64,000 nucleotides of DNA from Cycas panzhihuaensis (taxonomy: Eukaryota > Cycadophyta), in NCBI GenBank assembly GCA_023213395.1, contig CM041465.1, positions 216,015,741-216,079,740 on the forward strand, written 5' to 3'. The position numbers and the translations under genes were made by a program. Below are positions 46,938-56,990 of this stretch, piece after piece. Position 1 is the stretch's first letter; each line of letters begins with the position of its first letter. The notes below the pieces were generated by a model, which saw only the letters and a list, made by a program, of their open reading frames with translations, was not told where the DNA came from and ran no database searches.

Positions 46938-48473
46938 ATCTCCATCTTGACAACAATTACCTGGTACCCTTCATCATCTTTTCTACAAGCCAAGAAAAGT
47001 CAAACACCATTTGAACTTCTCATCGGTAATCGGGTTTTGTGAATATATCAGCATAATTATGATTGGTATGAATCTTCTCAAGTGCCACTCCACCTGGTTC
47101 CACAACCTATCTAACGAAATGGTACTTAAGAGCAATATGCTTTATTCTACTGTGATAAGCTAGATTCTTGGCTAAGTAAATGGAACTTTAACTGTCATAA
47201 AATACCTTTATATTTTCCTATCTCCTTCCAAGCTCAACCAATAGACCCTGTAACCAGATTGCTTCTTTACAAGCATGTGTCAAAGAACATATTCAACTTC
47301 CGTGGTTGACAGTGCAATTGTGCTCTGCAATTTAGACATCCAACTAACTGGACCATTTGCAAGAGTGAAAACATAACCTAAAGTAGACCTTCTTTTGTCT
47401 AAATCTCCTGCAAAATCTGAATCAACATATCCACAAACCTGATTTCCTATACCTCCAAAGGTGATGCAGTAGTCACTCGTGCCTCTCAAATACCAAAGCA
47501 CCCATTTCACTATAGCCCAATGTTCCTTTCCTGGATTTGCCATAAACCTATTAACTACACTGACTACATGTGAAATATCAGGTCTTGTACATACCATGGC
47601 ATACATCACACTTCCTAATGCACTGGCATAAGGCACACGAGACATATAAGTCTTTTCTTCTTTACTACTAGGACTCAAATTTGAAGAAAGCTTGAAGTGG
47701 GAAGCTAATGGGATACTCACTGGTTTCACATTTACCATACCAAGCCTGGTTAGCACCTTCTCTACATATTTCTGCTGTGATAACCATAGCTTACCAACTT
47801 TCCTATCTCTATGTATCTCCATGCCTAAGATTTGTTTTACAGCTCTTAGATCCTTCATATCAAAAGTCCTAGCCAATTGAGCCTTTAGCTTATTGATTTC
47901 TTCCATGCTCTTGCTTGCAACCAGCATGTGATCAACATGTAACACCAAGATAATGAATAAGCCATTGTCCATAAATTTAAAGTAAATACAATGATCATAC
48001 TCACTTCTTTTAAAAATTTGGCTATCCATAAAGGCATCAAACTTCTTGTACCACTGTCTGGGTGATTGCTTCAGACCATACAATGATTTCCTAAGCCTAC
48101 AAACAAGTCTTTTCCTACCATCTTATACAAACCCTTCTGGTTGATCCATATAGATCTCCTTATCTAAATTTCCATATAGAAAAGCTATTTTTATATCTAA
48201 TTGCTCTAACTCCAAATCGAGAGAAGCTACTAATGCTAACAGCACTCGAATTGAAATAAGTTTAATAGCTGGTAAAAAGATCTCATGAAAGTCAATACCT
48301 GCTTTCTGTGTAAAACCTTTAGCCACCAGTCTTGCCCTGTATTTATCAACCTTTCCATCAACATCTGTTTTCTTTTTGAAAACCCATATGTAACCAACAG
48401 TCTTCCTGCCATGTGGAAGTTCTACCAAGTCCCATGAATTATTTTTCTTTAAGGCATCTATCTCTTGCTGCAT
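46938..48473 (-). pseudogene. E11 reverse transcriptase and RNase H
   Basis: Minus frames 48123-48473 and 47280-48083 are each open, separated by one stop. RT: 'VDKYRARLVAKGFTQ', 'LDIKIAFLYGNLDKEIYMDQ', 'SLYGLKQSPRQWYKKF' and catalytic 'LHVDHML' (about 47940), where the second Asp of xVDD is His. 'VKQILGMEIHRDR' and 'GYVDSDFAGDLDKRRSTLGYVF' follow, then 'ALSTTEVEY' at 47285. The RNase H tail 'SRIKHIALKYHFVR' and 'ADIFTKP' (47200-47050) has stops. The His in the catalytic motif would abolish RT even if stops were read through. Confidence 0.94.
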
Positions 48474-49660
48474 AGCCCTTATCCACTTCTCTCTATGGAT
48501 ACCATCTACTGCTTCCTAATAATATGTAGGCTCACCATCATTAGAAACTAAAGTAATAGAAATAGAAGGGTTGTACCTGTCAGGTGGATGACTAACTAGT
48601 GTAGATCTTCTAACTATTGGTAGAAGAGTGCCCACATATTCCTGTGAATCTGCTATTGATTCATCTTTAGAAAGATCTTCATGCTCTTCTGATTCCATAG
48701 ATGGCTACATTTCAAACTTAACTTGTTGATGTTCATCTTGCTGCTGCTGTTTCATTTCAGCTTCTACACTATCTGATTTTACGAGCAGAGATTTATCAAA
48801 TATGACATCTCTATTAATGGTGATTTTGTGGGCAGTAGGATCCCACAACCTGTATCCCTTTACACCATCCTTATCACCATAACCAATAAAGATATATCTC
48901 TTGGATTTTGGGTCTAACTTTGAGCGTTTACTTTTGTCAGTCCAAGCATAAGCATCACAACCAAAAACTTTTAAATTTGAATAATCACATGGATGTCCAG
49001 TGCATACCTCTTTAGGAATTTTGTAATCTATTGCAAGTGATGGTGACCTATTTACTAGATAGCAAGCTGTTTGAACAACTTCTGCCCATAATCCCTGCTC
49101 CACTCCTGCATTACTTAGCATGCTTCTTGCTCTTTCCAAGAGTGTCCTATTCATGCACTCAACAATGCCATTTTGCTGTGGAGTATAGCTAGTGGTCTTG
49201 TGTCTTTCAATCCTAGCTTCTCTGCAATAGTTCTCAAACTCCAAGGAGTTAAACTCACCTCCATTATCAGTTCTTCAACATTTGATTATCTTACCAGTAC
49301 TGTTCTTAACTAAAGCCTTGAACTACTTAAAAACACCGAAAACTTCAGATTTCCTTTTAAAAAAATAGACCCATACCTTCCTGGAGTAATCATCTATAAA
49401 TGTGATAAAATACAATGATCCTCCACAAGATATTTTAGGGGCTGGTCCCCATACATCTGAATGTATGTAATCCAGAATGCCTTTACTAGTATGACTCCCT
49501 ACTTTAAACCTGAGTCTACACTGTTTTCTAAAAACACAATGTTTACAGAAAGCCAAATCTAAAAGCTACAAGTTAGGAAGTAACTTACGATTTATCAGCA
49601 CCTTGAGTCCTTTCTCACTCATGTGCCCAAGTCTCTGATGCCATAGCTGAGTAGGATCTT
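48474..49660 (-). pseudogene. E11 integrase and linker
   Basis: Minus frames 49323-49556, 48705-49244 and 48516-48698. 'CKHCVFRKQCRLRF' is the Cys pair of the finger, then 'YIHSDVWGPAPK' (first Asp), 'FITFIDDYSRKVWVYFFKRK', 'SYTPQQNGIVECMNRTLLERARSML' and 'FGCDAYAWTDKSKRSKLDPKS'. The second catalytic block 'DNGGEF' lies at about 49255, where stops and a frame change occur. The acidic linker contains 'SEEHEDLSKDESIADSQE'. Confidence 0.93.
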
Positions 49661-50035
49661 CTCAGCTTTGACATCAGAATGCTTGGCTAACATCTATACT
49701 TCCCACGAAAATATAAAGATTTCCTTTCTTTAAGGCTTTTATAACAACCAAGGCACCCTTTGACACCTTTAGGACTCCTTCATGACCTGTATATTTAAAA
49801 CCACCTGAATCTAAGTCACCTAAGGAAATCAGATTTCTTTTCAAATTAGGTACATGTATAACCTCAGTTAATGTTCTGACTACCCCATCGAATATCTTAA
49901 TTCTGATGCTACCAATGCCCACTGTCTTATAAGAAACTTCATTTCCCATAAGCACATCACCAGCATCAAGAGGTTGGTATGATGAGAACCAACTCTTGTG
50001 TGGACACATGTGGTGTGAAGCACCTGAATCTAATA
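49661..50035 (-). pseudogene. E11 protease
   Basis: Just upstream of the open frame 49674-50009, the active site 'LLDSGASHHM' is intact at about 50005-50035, preceded by a TAG at 50036. 'VLMGNEVSYKTVGIGSIRIK', 'TLTEVIHVPNLKRNLISLGDLD' and 'GALVVIKALKKGNLY' follow. It is a copia-type aspartic protease that would cleave the polyprotein in the particle. Confidence 0.93.
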
Positions 50036-50960
50036 ACTAGTCATAGTGATAATGAGAAACATTACAAGTGACCAAGACATCATCATCCATACCTTGATTT
50101 AATTCCACCTGATTCGTCTCCTTGGTAGGATCTTCCTTTTTCTGGAACTCTTTCCTTTTGTAACAATCCTTCTTGAGGTGACCGATCTTATTACAATGCC
50201 AACACCTGAGCTTACTCTTTTTGCTCTTTGACTTGGACCTCGATGTATCCCTAGAGTTTTGTCCTCTCTCAAACATTCTAACCCTTACTGTCATGGCTTT
50301 TAGTATGGAGGTTTCAAGACTAGACTTCCTCCACACTTCTTCCATTAGTAAAGCACTCACAACAGAATCATATTCCAAATCATCTGTAGTGCTAAAACTA
50401 ATTGAGGTGACAATATTATCCCAGGATTCAGGTAATGAGCATAACAGGGTAACAACCTTGTCCTCATCCTTAATTTTAACGTCGATACTAGTCAATTGTC
50501 AAATAAGAGTATTAAAAATATTTAAATGGTCAGCAATTTTTGTACCTTCCTTCATCCGTAACGAGTACAGTTGCCTCTTCAGGTAGATTCGATTCGTTAC
50601 TGATTTGGTCATATACAAGCCTTCCAACCGGGTCCATAATCCTACTACTGTCTAGTCCCTTAGGATGTTAAATAAGACTTCATCCACCAAGCATAATCAT
50701 ATTGTGCTAAGTGCCTTTTTGTCTAAATCATCCCATTCATCATCATCCATCCCTGTAGGTTTCTTCGATTTGCCTGCAAGGGCTTTGTACAAACCCTATT
50801 GTACAAGAATATCATACGCTTTTAACTTCCACAACTCGAAGTTGTTCTTGCTATTGAATTTCTCCACCTTGAACTTTGCACCTGCTAGTTTCACCACTTG
50901 GTGTAGAAAAGCCAACACCAAAACCTTCACAAACTCGCTGTAAGAAAAAGAGTGGATCTT
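50036..50960 (-). pseudogene. E11 gag, nearly complete
   Basis: Minus frame: 'FKVEKFNSKNNFELWKLKAYDIL' (50800-50870), 'KKALSTI' and 'LEGLYMTKSVTNRIYLKRQLYSLRMKEG' (50540-50640). The open part is 50037-50495, with 'LLCSLPESWDNIVTSI', a basic Ser-rich stretch, and an intact CCHC knuckle 'CWHCNKIGHLKKDC' near 50170-50210. About four in-frame stops, all TAG/TAA, occur before the knuckle. The original start codon is not certain. Confidence 0.92.
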
Positions 50961-50968
50961 ATACCACT

Positions 50969-51497
50969 TGTTGAGAATACAAGGTCCCAACCCTTTAACC
51001 GCCACTAAGATCTATTGCATTCTTACAACTAATTACAGAAATCAAAACTTAAAATTACATGCAAGTTCTAAAATCAAAGATTATACAGTAATAAGAAAAT
51101 AAAAGCCAAACATCACATGTGCACCCGATATAATGTGGTAAAACCCTAATAAGGTTAGGAAAGATCCACACAAGAAAGGTATCGATCTTTATTACTGTAG
51201 AATGGAGAAATAATACATCATAGTTACAGAGTGCTCTCTAGAACAACAATCAACCGTCACCCTTATCATAGTTACATTGCATTACATTACAATATAATAA
51301 GAAAAGCCCTAAAATGGGCTACATGAGAGGAACATCCAAGACCTAAATCTCAACTATAGAATCTAGGGTATTTGTATCAAATGACCCTGATTCTCTTTAC
51401 ATTTTAATAAGGTTTACATGGCTAATTTTTTAGGTTGGGGGCTATTGCCCCTGAACCCCCTCCTAGTGGGGGTTCCACTCCCCCTGCACCCCCTCGA
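50969..51497 (-). repeat. E11 5' LTR, truncated
   Basis: Aligns with 46296-46823, then departs at 'ccctgcaccccctcg' (51497). The missing 99 bp correspond to 46824-46922; the last 15 bp are found at 60244-60258. Confidence 0.9.
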
Positions 51498-51791
51498 CAT
51501 GGTCAAGGCGAGGGCCCTCAAGCATGGGTAACGTACTTGGTAGACCTGAGTGAGATGGGACACCATAACCTGAGAGTCACAAAAGAGGATGATAGGTCCA
51601 CGGTGGAAGCAGAGCACATCGGTCAGGGCCTCAATAACAACTATGTATTCAGCTTCGTTATTGGTGGCCTTGGGAAGGAAGATCCTAAAATGCATGAAGT
51701 CATATCCAGAAGGGTCACGGAGAATCTACGCAGTAGTAGAGGGGTTGGAGTTGCTGTAACTCTGACCGTTGGTAAAGATGAGTAATGCCAT
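51498..51791 (-). pseudogene. Archaeal-type RNase H (aRH) fragment, stand-alone
   Basis: A minus frame from ATG at 51791 with one TAG. It has 'LLIFTNGQSYSNSNPSTTA', then 'ILRDPSGYDF', 'FLPKATNNEAEYIVVIEAL', 'LFCDSQVMVSHLTQVYQV'. These are the RNase H beta-strand Asp position (Asp to Asn here), the Glu in NNEAEY and the Asp in CDSQ, the arrangement of the second, archaeal-like RNase H of Tat/Ogre elements. It is cut at 51497 by the junction with the E11 LTR. It is not attached to an RT; the nearest RT is 6 kb away on the same strand. Confidence 0.78.
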
Positions 51792-52450
51792 GGTGGAAGA
51801 AATAGGGGTCTCGATAGGATGACTCGATGAAAAAGAGTGCTGGCACTCTGGATGGAGCGAAAAGGACTCAACACAGTGAAGCAGTCGCGAGGGGCTCAAG
51901 TAGTTATCGATAAGGACCATGAAGGGCAGGAGGACCCAAGGATGAGGCTACCCAAGGACGAGGAGACTGACCTGATAGACAGGAAGGAAATAGTGGAAAA
52001 AAATCCCCTCTAGGATCCTACATATCATTGAAGGAAGCAAGGCACCATCCCAAATGAGGAGGGTGTTTCTTTTGGAAACCCCAGAGGCATGAACGAGTAG
52101 CAAAAATTCGTTCAAGATGACGAAACGATCCAAATGAGTATAAACTTAGGTATATTTAGAGATGGCACAAAAATCGAGATAGAAGGGGCCTCGCAAGGCT
52201 AAAGGGGATGCCATAAATGCACCCAGAGGGTGAGAATAAAAGAGGGCCATGGAGGTGAAATGGGAGGCAGGCTCAGAAGGCAAAGATAACTAAGAGAAAG
52301 AGACGGTCCCAAGGGCTGTCAGAGTAAGAGAAAATGAGGAGGTGCTTATCTGAGCCCCCCTATATAAGGAATACTCGGTGAAAATGAGATTTATTTTCAC
52401 GCGCTCACAATCGATTCAAAGCCTTTTTCCTTACGTAGTGGAGCGTCACC
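51792..52450 (-). other. Upstream region of the aRH fragment, with TATA-like site
   Basis: Partly open minus frames (51948-52133 and others) with no recognised domain. A TATA-like sequence, cctatataagga, lies at 52359-52370. It reads best as TATATAAG on the plus strand but also as a TATATAG on the minus strand, so its direction is unresolved. Confidence 0.45.
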
Positions 52451-53058
52451 TGGCTTCATAGGTACACAGAGGGAGATTAGACCATTGGATCAGGGCACAG
52501 AGATAGCCAGTAAGACCGGGGAGACGAGATGGCAGCGGTCAGGCTAGATCTAGTGAGTGGATCATACCTTATCCCTTCCATTTCATCGTAAAGTTTATAT
52601 GTTTTTAAGCTTTTTTAAGGTAATTTTAGACCCCTTAAGGGTGAATTGGGATCTCCTAGAGCTTGAAGTAGGCCCAGAGAGAGGGGGGACCAAGGTATTA
52701 GGTAGCCCTGGTCCCGGTGGGCCTGAGTGTGGCCTACCAAAAAAAAAAATTAGGTTTTCTAAGTAGAAATCCCCCCCTTAATAGGGGGTTGCACTTGCCC
52801 CGCAGCAAAGATCATAGTGCCATGAAATTTGTCATGGGGCCACTAAGTTTATGCTGAAAACTTAGTAGGGCACTATGCTAAACTCTGCATTACCATGAAG
52901 TTTAGCGCGGTGTGAAGGCCAACCAATTAAAAAGGCAAAGGATGTCCTGAATGAGTGCCAAACTTAACTAGGAGGGGGTGAGAGGTAGTCCTAAAGGTTG
53001 GTAGATAGGTACATGATTGTTCTAACTAGTTCTTAGGTGTTTGATAGGCAATTATCTT
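52451..53058. other. Non-coding region with palindrome related to Tat LTR motif
   Basis: Contains 'gctaaact...agtttagc' (52887-52912) and 'actaagttt...aaaacttagt' (52842-52868), inverted repeats similar in wording to the ggtaaactttg palindromes of the E8 and E10 LTRs. A C-run/G-run lies at 52766-52790. No gene seen. It may be a diverged LTR of the same family. Confidence 0.45.
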
Positions 53059-54975
53059 GGTAAACAACTACGAGAACATCAGCGTGGCAATGATGAGTTT
53101 TATAGAGATGTTGACTCATGGGGACAGGCAGATACTAGGGAGATGTAGCCTGTTGAAGGTCATCGGGGTGCCATAGTATGCTTCAGATCAACATATGCTG
53201 GTCAACATTATTTCACACTGGGATCACAGGCGATATATATTTCACCTCCCCTAGGTTGGGGACGTTACCATCACACCAAGAGACATCTGGAGGATCCTGG
53301 GAGTACCACCGGTAGGGGCACTAGCATCACTAAGGATGTTACCTAGCAATGACACTACACATAGGGAGGCTGCCACCTTCTTCACAAGTTAGGACAGGTG
53401 GGAGAGGAGAGAGATACTTATTCAAAGCATGGTCATGTCACAGATTCCTCGAGTGAGGAAGTTGATTACACTTGGCATTTTATTCTAGATCTCCTGAAAA
53501 TAGAACTATAGGGACATTCCCGATATTTGGATGGATATAGTGAGGAGATGTGAGGCTGGGAAGAGGATGGACTGGGCCACCCTAATAGCAGTGAACCTAA
53601 TTGGCCAGTTAGATGCCATTAGAGTAACCAGGAGAGGAGGCTTTTCATACAACACATTGCTGTAGTGCTAGTTTTTTTATCACTTCAGAGTAGTAGCACC
53701 AGTAGGAGGGCCACACCATATCTCAGTATGGGCTCCCATGGTCTACAGGTGGCAGACTCGATTTAAGGGGATCGAGGATTAGGTGCATATCTGATGCTTG
53801 ATGGAGGCTACATCACTGGATCTCCTCACCATGGTAAATTATACGACATACCCACATAGAGGGGCGAAGTGGGATAGTGATGAAAAGGTAGGTAAAGCTC
53901 GAAGAGCTAGAGGTGGTCCTAGAGGAGATGACGATGATGGTGGTGATGGGACAGACCCATCAGGAGTGGCAGGTGGTGAGGTAAGTCCGTCATGGACTAT
54001 AGGAGGTGAGGCAGGGCCTTCAGGAGCCACAAGAGGAGAGGTGGGTCCTTCAGGAGCTGCAAGGCATACACTGGTTAGGAGGCTGAGGATAGTTAGGAGA
54101 GCCTGAGCAGTGGTGGTAATGATAGCTGAGGAGGATGAAGGCGAGGCTCTGACAAGCTAGGTTGTTAGCGAGGTGGTACTGGAGGAGGAGGACGTACCAG
54201 CAGCTAGGGGAGGTCCTGAGGAGGAGGTGGTCGTCCAAGTTGAGGAGTTGGAAATCCCAGGAGGTGAGACACTACCTTTTCCTATAATCTTTCGATCACC
54301 AGGCATCTAGATGCTTTGTTTGATTTGGGTATTTGGTACACATATATGAATGTATATACTGACATATGGTGTGTTTGACTTTACAGGAGCAGTGGAGATG
54401 GGGAGGTTGGTTGACGTGATAGTCTAGGAGATGTTCCCTGAACCCTACGTGGAGGGGCAACCTCCCATCTAGGAAAGAGAGGAGCCATGATTGGAAGGGG
54501 CTCATACAACAACATTTGCCCCATTGGTCAGGGCCAAGGATGTGTGGGTAGTAAAGTCCCAAGAGCACCAGGTGAGAGTGGGACAGTTATAGGGAGAGTT
54601 AGACAGGACCAGGGTGGAGAGAAACACCCTACGAGGTCAGGTCTAGGCTTTGGAGGCTCAAGGAGGAGTAGGTGGTGATGCGTAGAGTCGCATCTAAGTG
54701 GTTGTGCTAGAGGATCATCTCTCAGGGATGGAGGAGAGGCTCCAAGGAGTAGAGGGTGAGAGGGATCATATCCAGGCATGATACAAACAGTTGGTAGATC
54801 AGTTGGCATCGAGGTCATCATAAAGCAAGACTCATACTCACACGATGGCAACGACCATGAGGAGGCCTCAAGATAAGGATAGCGAAGCGGGGAGCTCCCA
54901 GAGGCGCATGAGAAGATTAGGAGGTATTTGGTCCCCTAGAGAGGGATTGCATCGACCAAGAGATGATGCACCATG
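53059..54975 (+). pseudogene. Plant-mobile-domain-like ORF with probable intron, antisense to Tat pol
   Basis: One plus-strand frame can be followed from about 53059 to 54263. Stops are TAG/TAA/TGA, mostly at Gln- or Arg-like positions. It reads 'MLVNIISHWDHRRYIFHLP', 'VGDVTITPRDIWRILGVPPVG', 'TDRWERRE'-like text, 'WATLIAVNLIGQLDAIRVTRRGG' and 'WAPMVYRWQTRFKG'. The pattern (H-F-LP, then hydrophobic-T-hydrophobic-T, D, LGVP-x-G) resembles the PMD/aminotransferase-like domain of plants. A Gly/Asp/Glu-rich part follows, with GEV/GEAGPSGA repeats (53930-54060). A consistent intron 54264-54386 (gag|gtgaga ... tttgactttacag|gag) restores the frame into a coiled-coil-like stretch with heptad Leu, Val and Arg/Glu ('LDRTRVERNTLRGQV'), ending at TGA 54973. 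PMD capture by gypsy elements is known; identity here is by eye only. Confidence 0.6.
54264..54386 (+). other. Putative intron in the PMD-like ORF
   Basis: Donor gtgaga after 'cccaggag'. The acceptor is a T-rich 'tgtgtttgactttacag'. Length 123 bp, AT-rich compared with the GC-rich flanks, with stops in the frame. Removing it joins two portions with the same style of decay. Confidence 0.6.
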
Positions 54976-55744
54976 AGTAAAGGATCACTAGAGAGTAGGG
55001 TGTACTGGGTTTTGGTTTGGGAAAGCACCGGACCTCCACAGAATCACCATATGTTACCACATGATTATACTCCTCCCTACAAGGATTCTAGCTTATCGCA
55101 GATGATGTACTATACCATTTGTATAATACGACACATTATGATTTTTTTTATATATATAGATGGGGCCATTAGTACCCCATTTGATATATGATAGTATGTG
55201 ATGATACATGATGATGTATTGTGTTGTGTTTATTTTTATGTAGATGTTTGTGTATATATGTGTATGAGTGCACAGGTGCACGAGGAGCTATAAATCATGA
55301 TGATTTTGAGTTGGTTATTATATGATTTATGTTGTAGGATTGTTTGCATTGCATACTTCCTTTCATGCAGGGCCACACCCCTAGCGAGCACACACAATCA
55401 CCGTGAGCATCGATGATAGGCATATGTGGGGCTAGGAGGTAGGGAGCCATATATGTCCAGGTAGGAGCACAACGGAATATGTAAAAGAAGCACTAGTAGG
55501 AAAGGGAGTAATGATACTCAAGCATGTCATCCTAGTTAGGGAGTGTTTCCAGGATCAAGAGCGGCAAGGACAACGCACCCAATTAGGAGGACAAGGCCCC
55601 CAGAGGAAGGGGAAAAAGAGGTACTATGAGAGGAACCCAAAAGGAGCGAGAGAGCCACCCTAAACCGCCATTCTACCTGTGATTATAGGGAATGGGGATG
55701 CGCCTAAGGTGGTAGTTTAGGCTCATTTTGGAGTGGAAGGAGAG
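54976..55744 (+). other. Region between PMD-like ORF and Tat integrase; possible further exon
   Basis: AT-rich to 55374, then a splice-acceptor-like 'cttcctttcatgcag' followed by GC-richer sequence. Around 55560-55660 this reads as a basic Gln/Gly/Arg/Lys-rich plus-strand frame ('RQGQRTQ', 'RKGKKRYYERNPKGARE'). It may be a last exon of the PMD-like ORF; not provable by eye. Confidence 0.35.
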
Positions 55745-56990
55745 AGAGAAGTGGTCATACATAAAATTTCTTTAAAAATTTTCCATTAACGGCTTTCTTA
55801 AATTGAAGACCTTCCAAGGTTGCAATCCTATAAGCACCGTTATCGAGGCTCTCGAGAACGAGGAAGAGGTCAACCCACTTAGGTCTAAACTTAGATAGGC
55901 AGTCATGGAGATATTCTAATTTGAGGACATGGTCCCTAGGATGCAAAGGGTGGGGGCGAAGGTGCTTGTCATACGTCCTTCACAACTTAGCCTTAGAATT
56001 GAGATTTGTTTGATAAGCGATCAAGCAACTCTCATCTAAGTGCCTCTCGATAAGACCCCGAAGAGAGAGTCATAAAGAGGGAATCTCCACTTCCAATGGG
56101 AGAACTTCCTCTTTTCCATACACTAGGGAAAAAGGGGTCATCCCCATATCCATGCAGATAGATGTGCGATACACCCATATGGCAGAAGGGAGCTAGAGAT
56201 GCCAATCTTTTTGAGATTAGGCTATAGTTTTCTTTAAGATGTTTATAAGGATTTTGTTAAATGATTCAACTTGGCCATTGGCCTGAGGGTAATAGGGAGA
56301 GGATGTTTTGTGAGAAATTTTAAATTCCTCATGGAGTTCGTCCATCTCCTTATTACAGAAAGTAGTTTCATTGTCCGTAATTAGCACATCAGGGACTCCA
56401 AAATGGGTATATGATATGCTAGTAGATGAAGGTGGCTATCATCTTACCAGGGGTAAAAGACAAAGGGACCGCTTTAGCCAATTTAGTGAAGTACTTCATC
56501 GCAATCAAGATGATCTTGTGCTGCAATGAAGAAGGTGGAGATATAGCTCTGATAAGGTCCAACACCCATTGGGAGAAGGGCCATGGAGATATGATAGGAT
56601 GGAGGGCCTTAGAAGGCAAGTGGGTGATGTTGGCATGCTCTTGGCACCATCGACATCTTAGGCCATATGCGTGGGCATCTTTGAAGAGGGATGGCTAGTA
56701 ATACCCCATGCAGAGGATCCTTTGAGCCATGGATTAGCCCCAAAGTGACCTATGAAAATGCCGTCGTGGTATTCATAGAGTATTTAGTCTACTTTGTCAG
56801 GGCTAATGCAATAGAGAAGGATCCCGTCAAAGGATCTCTTATATAATACTTCACCCATGAGGAAGTATTACCTAGCAGTAGCCCAAATACGTGACCTAAC
56901 TTTGTCATTAGCTTTGGGGTGGTACTGCTGATGGGCGAGGTATTGCATAATATCTCCATACCACTCACTATCAATAAGTGGATGAGGAGA
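55745..56990 (-). pseudogene. Tat-type gypsy integrase (E12)
   Basis: Minus strand from about 56980: 'SEWYGDIMQYLAHQQYHP', 'GEVLYKRSFDGILL', a degraded HHCC finger, 'SWPFSQWVLDLIRAISPPSSLQHKIILIAMKYFTKLAKAV' (the first catalytic Asp region, WG-x-D to VLDL), a second Asp/Glu region near 56370-56250, and the C-terminal 'HPRDHVLKLEYL..CLSKFRPKW', 'GAYRIATLEG' and 'VNGKFLKKFYV' ending near 55760. This order and the 'DIMQYL' and 'YFTK' blocks are those of Tat/Ogre integrases. Stops and frameshifts throughout. Confidence 0.88.

Larger units (their letters stand above)
46296..51497 (-). mobile_element. E11: Ty1/copia element (minus), relatively well preserved, right LTR broken
   Basis: The left (3') LTR 46296-46937 is 642 bp (TGTTGAG...CCAACA), bordered by a minus-strand polypurine tract 'caagatggagat'. 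The right (5') LTR 50969-51497 aligns for 529 bp and then stops. The primer site on the minus strand, 'agtggtataagatc', is just inside 50968. Only scattered stops interrupt gag and pol, fewer than in E2, E7 or E9. The last 15 bp of the missing LTR end appear at 60244-60258, followed by a target-duplication-like gctta, so the original insertion spans 46296-60258. Confidence 0.93.

Noticed and set aside
52557-52766. 69-codon plus-strand ORF before the PMD-like region
   Set aside because: No motif, low length, crosses the poly-A and C-run; not supported as a gene.
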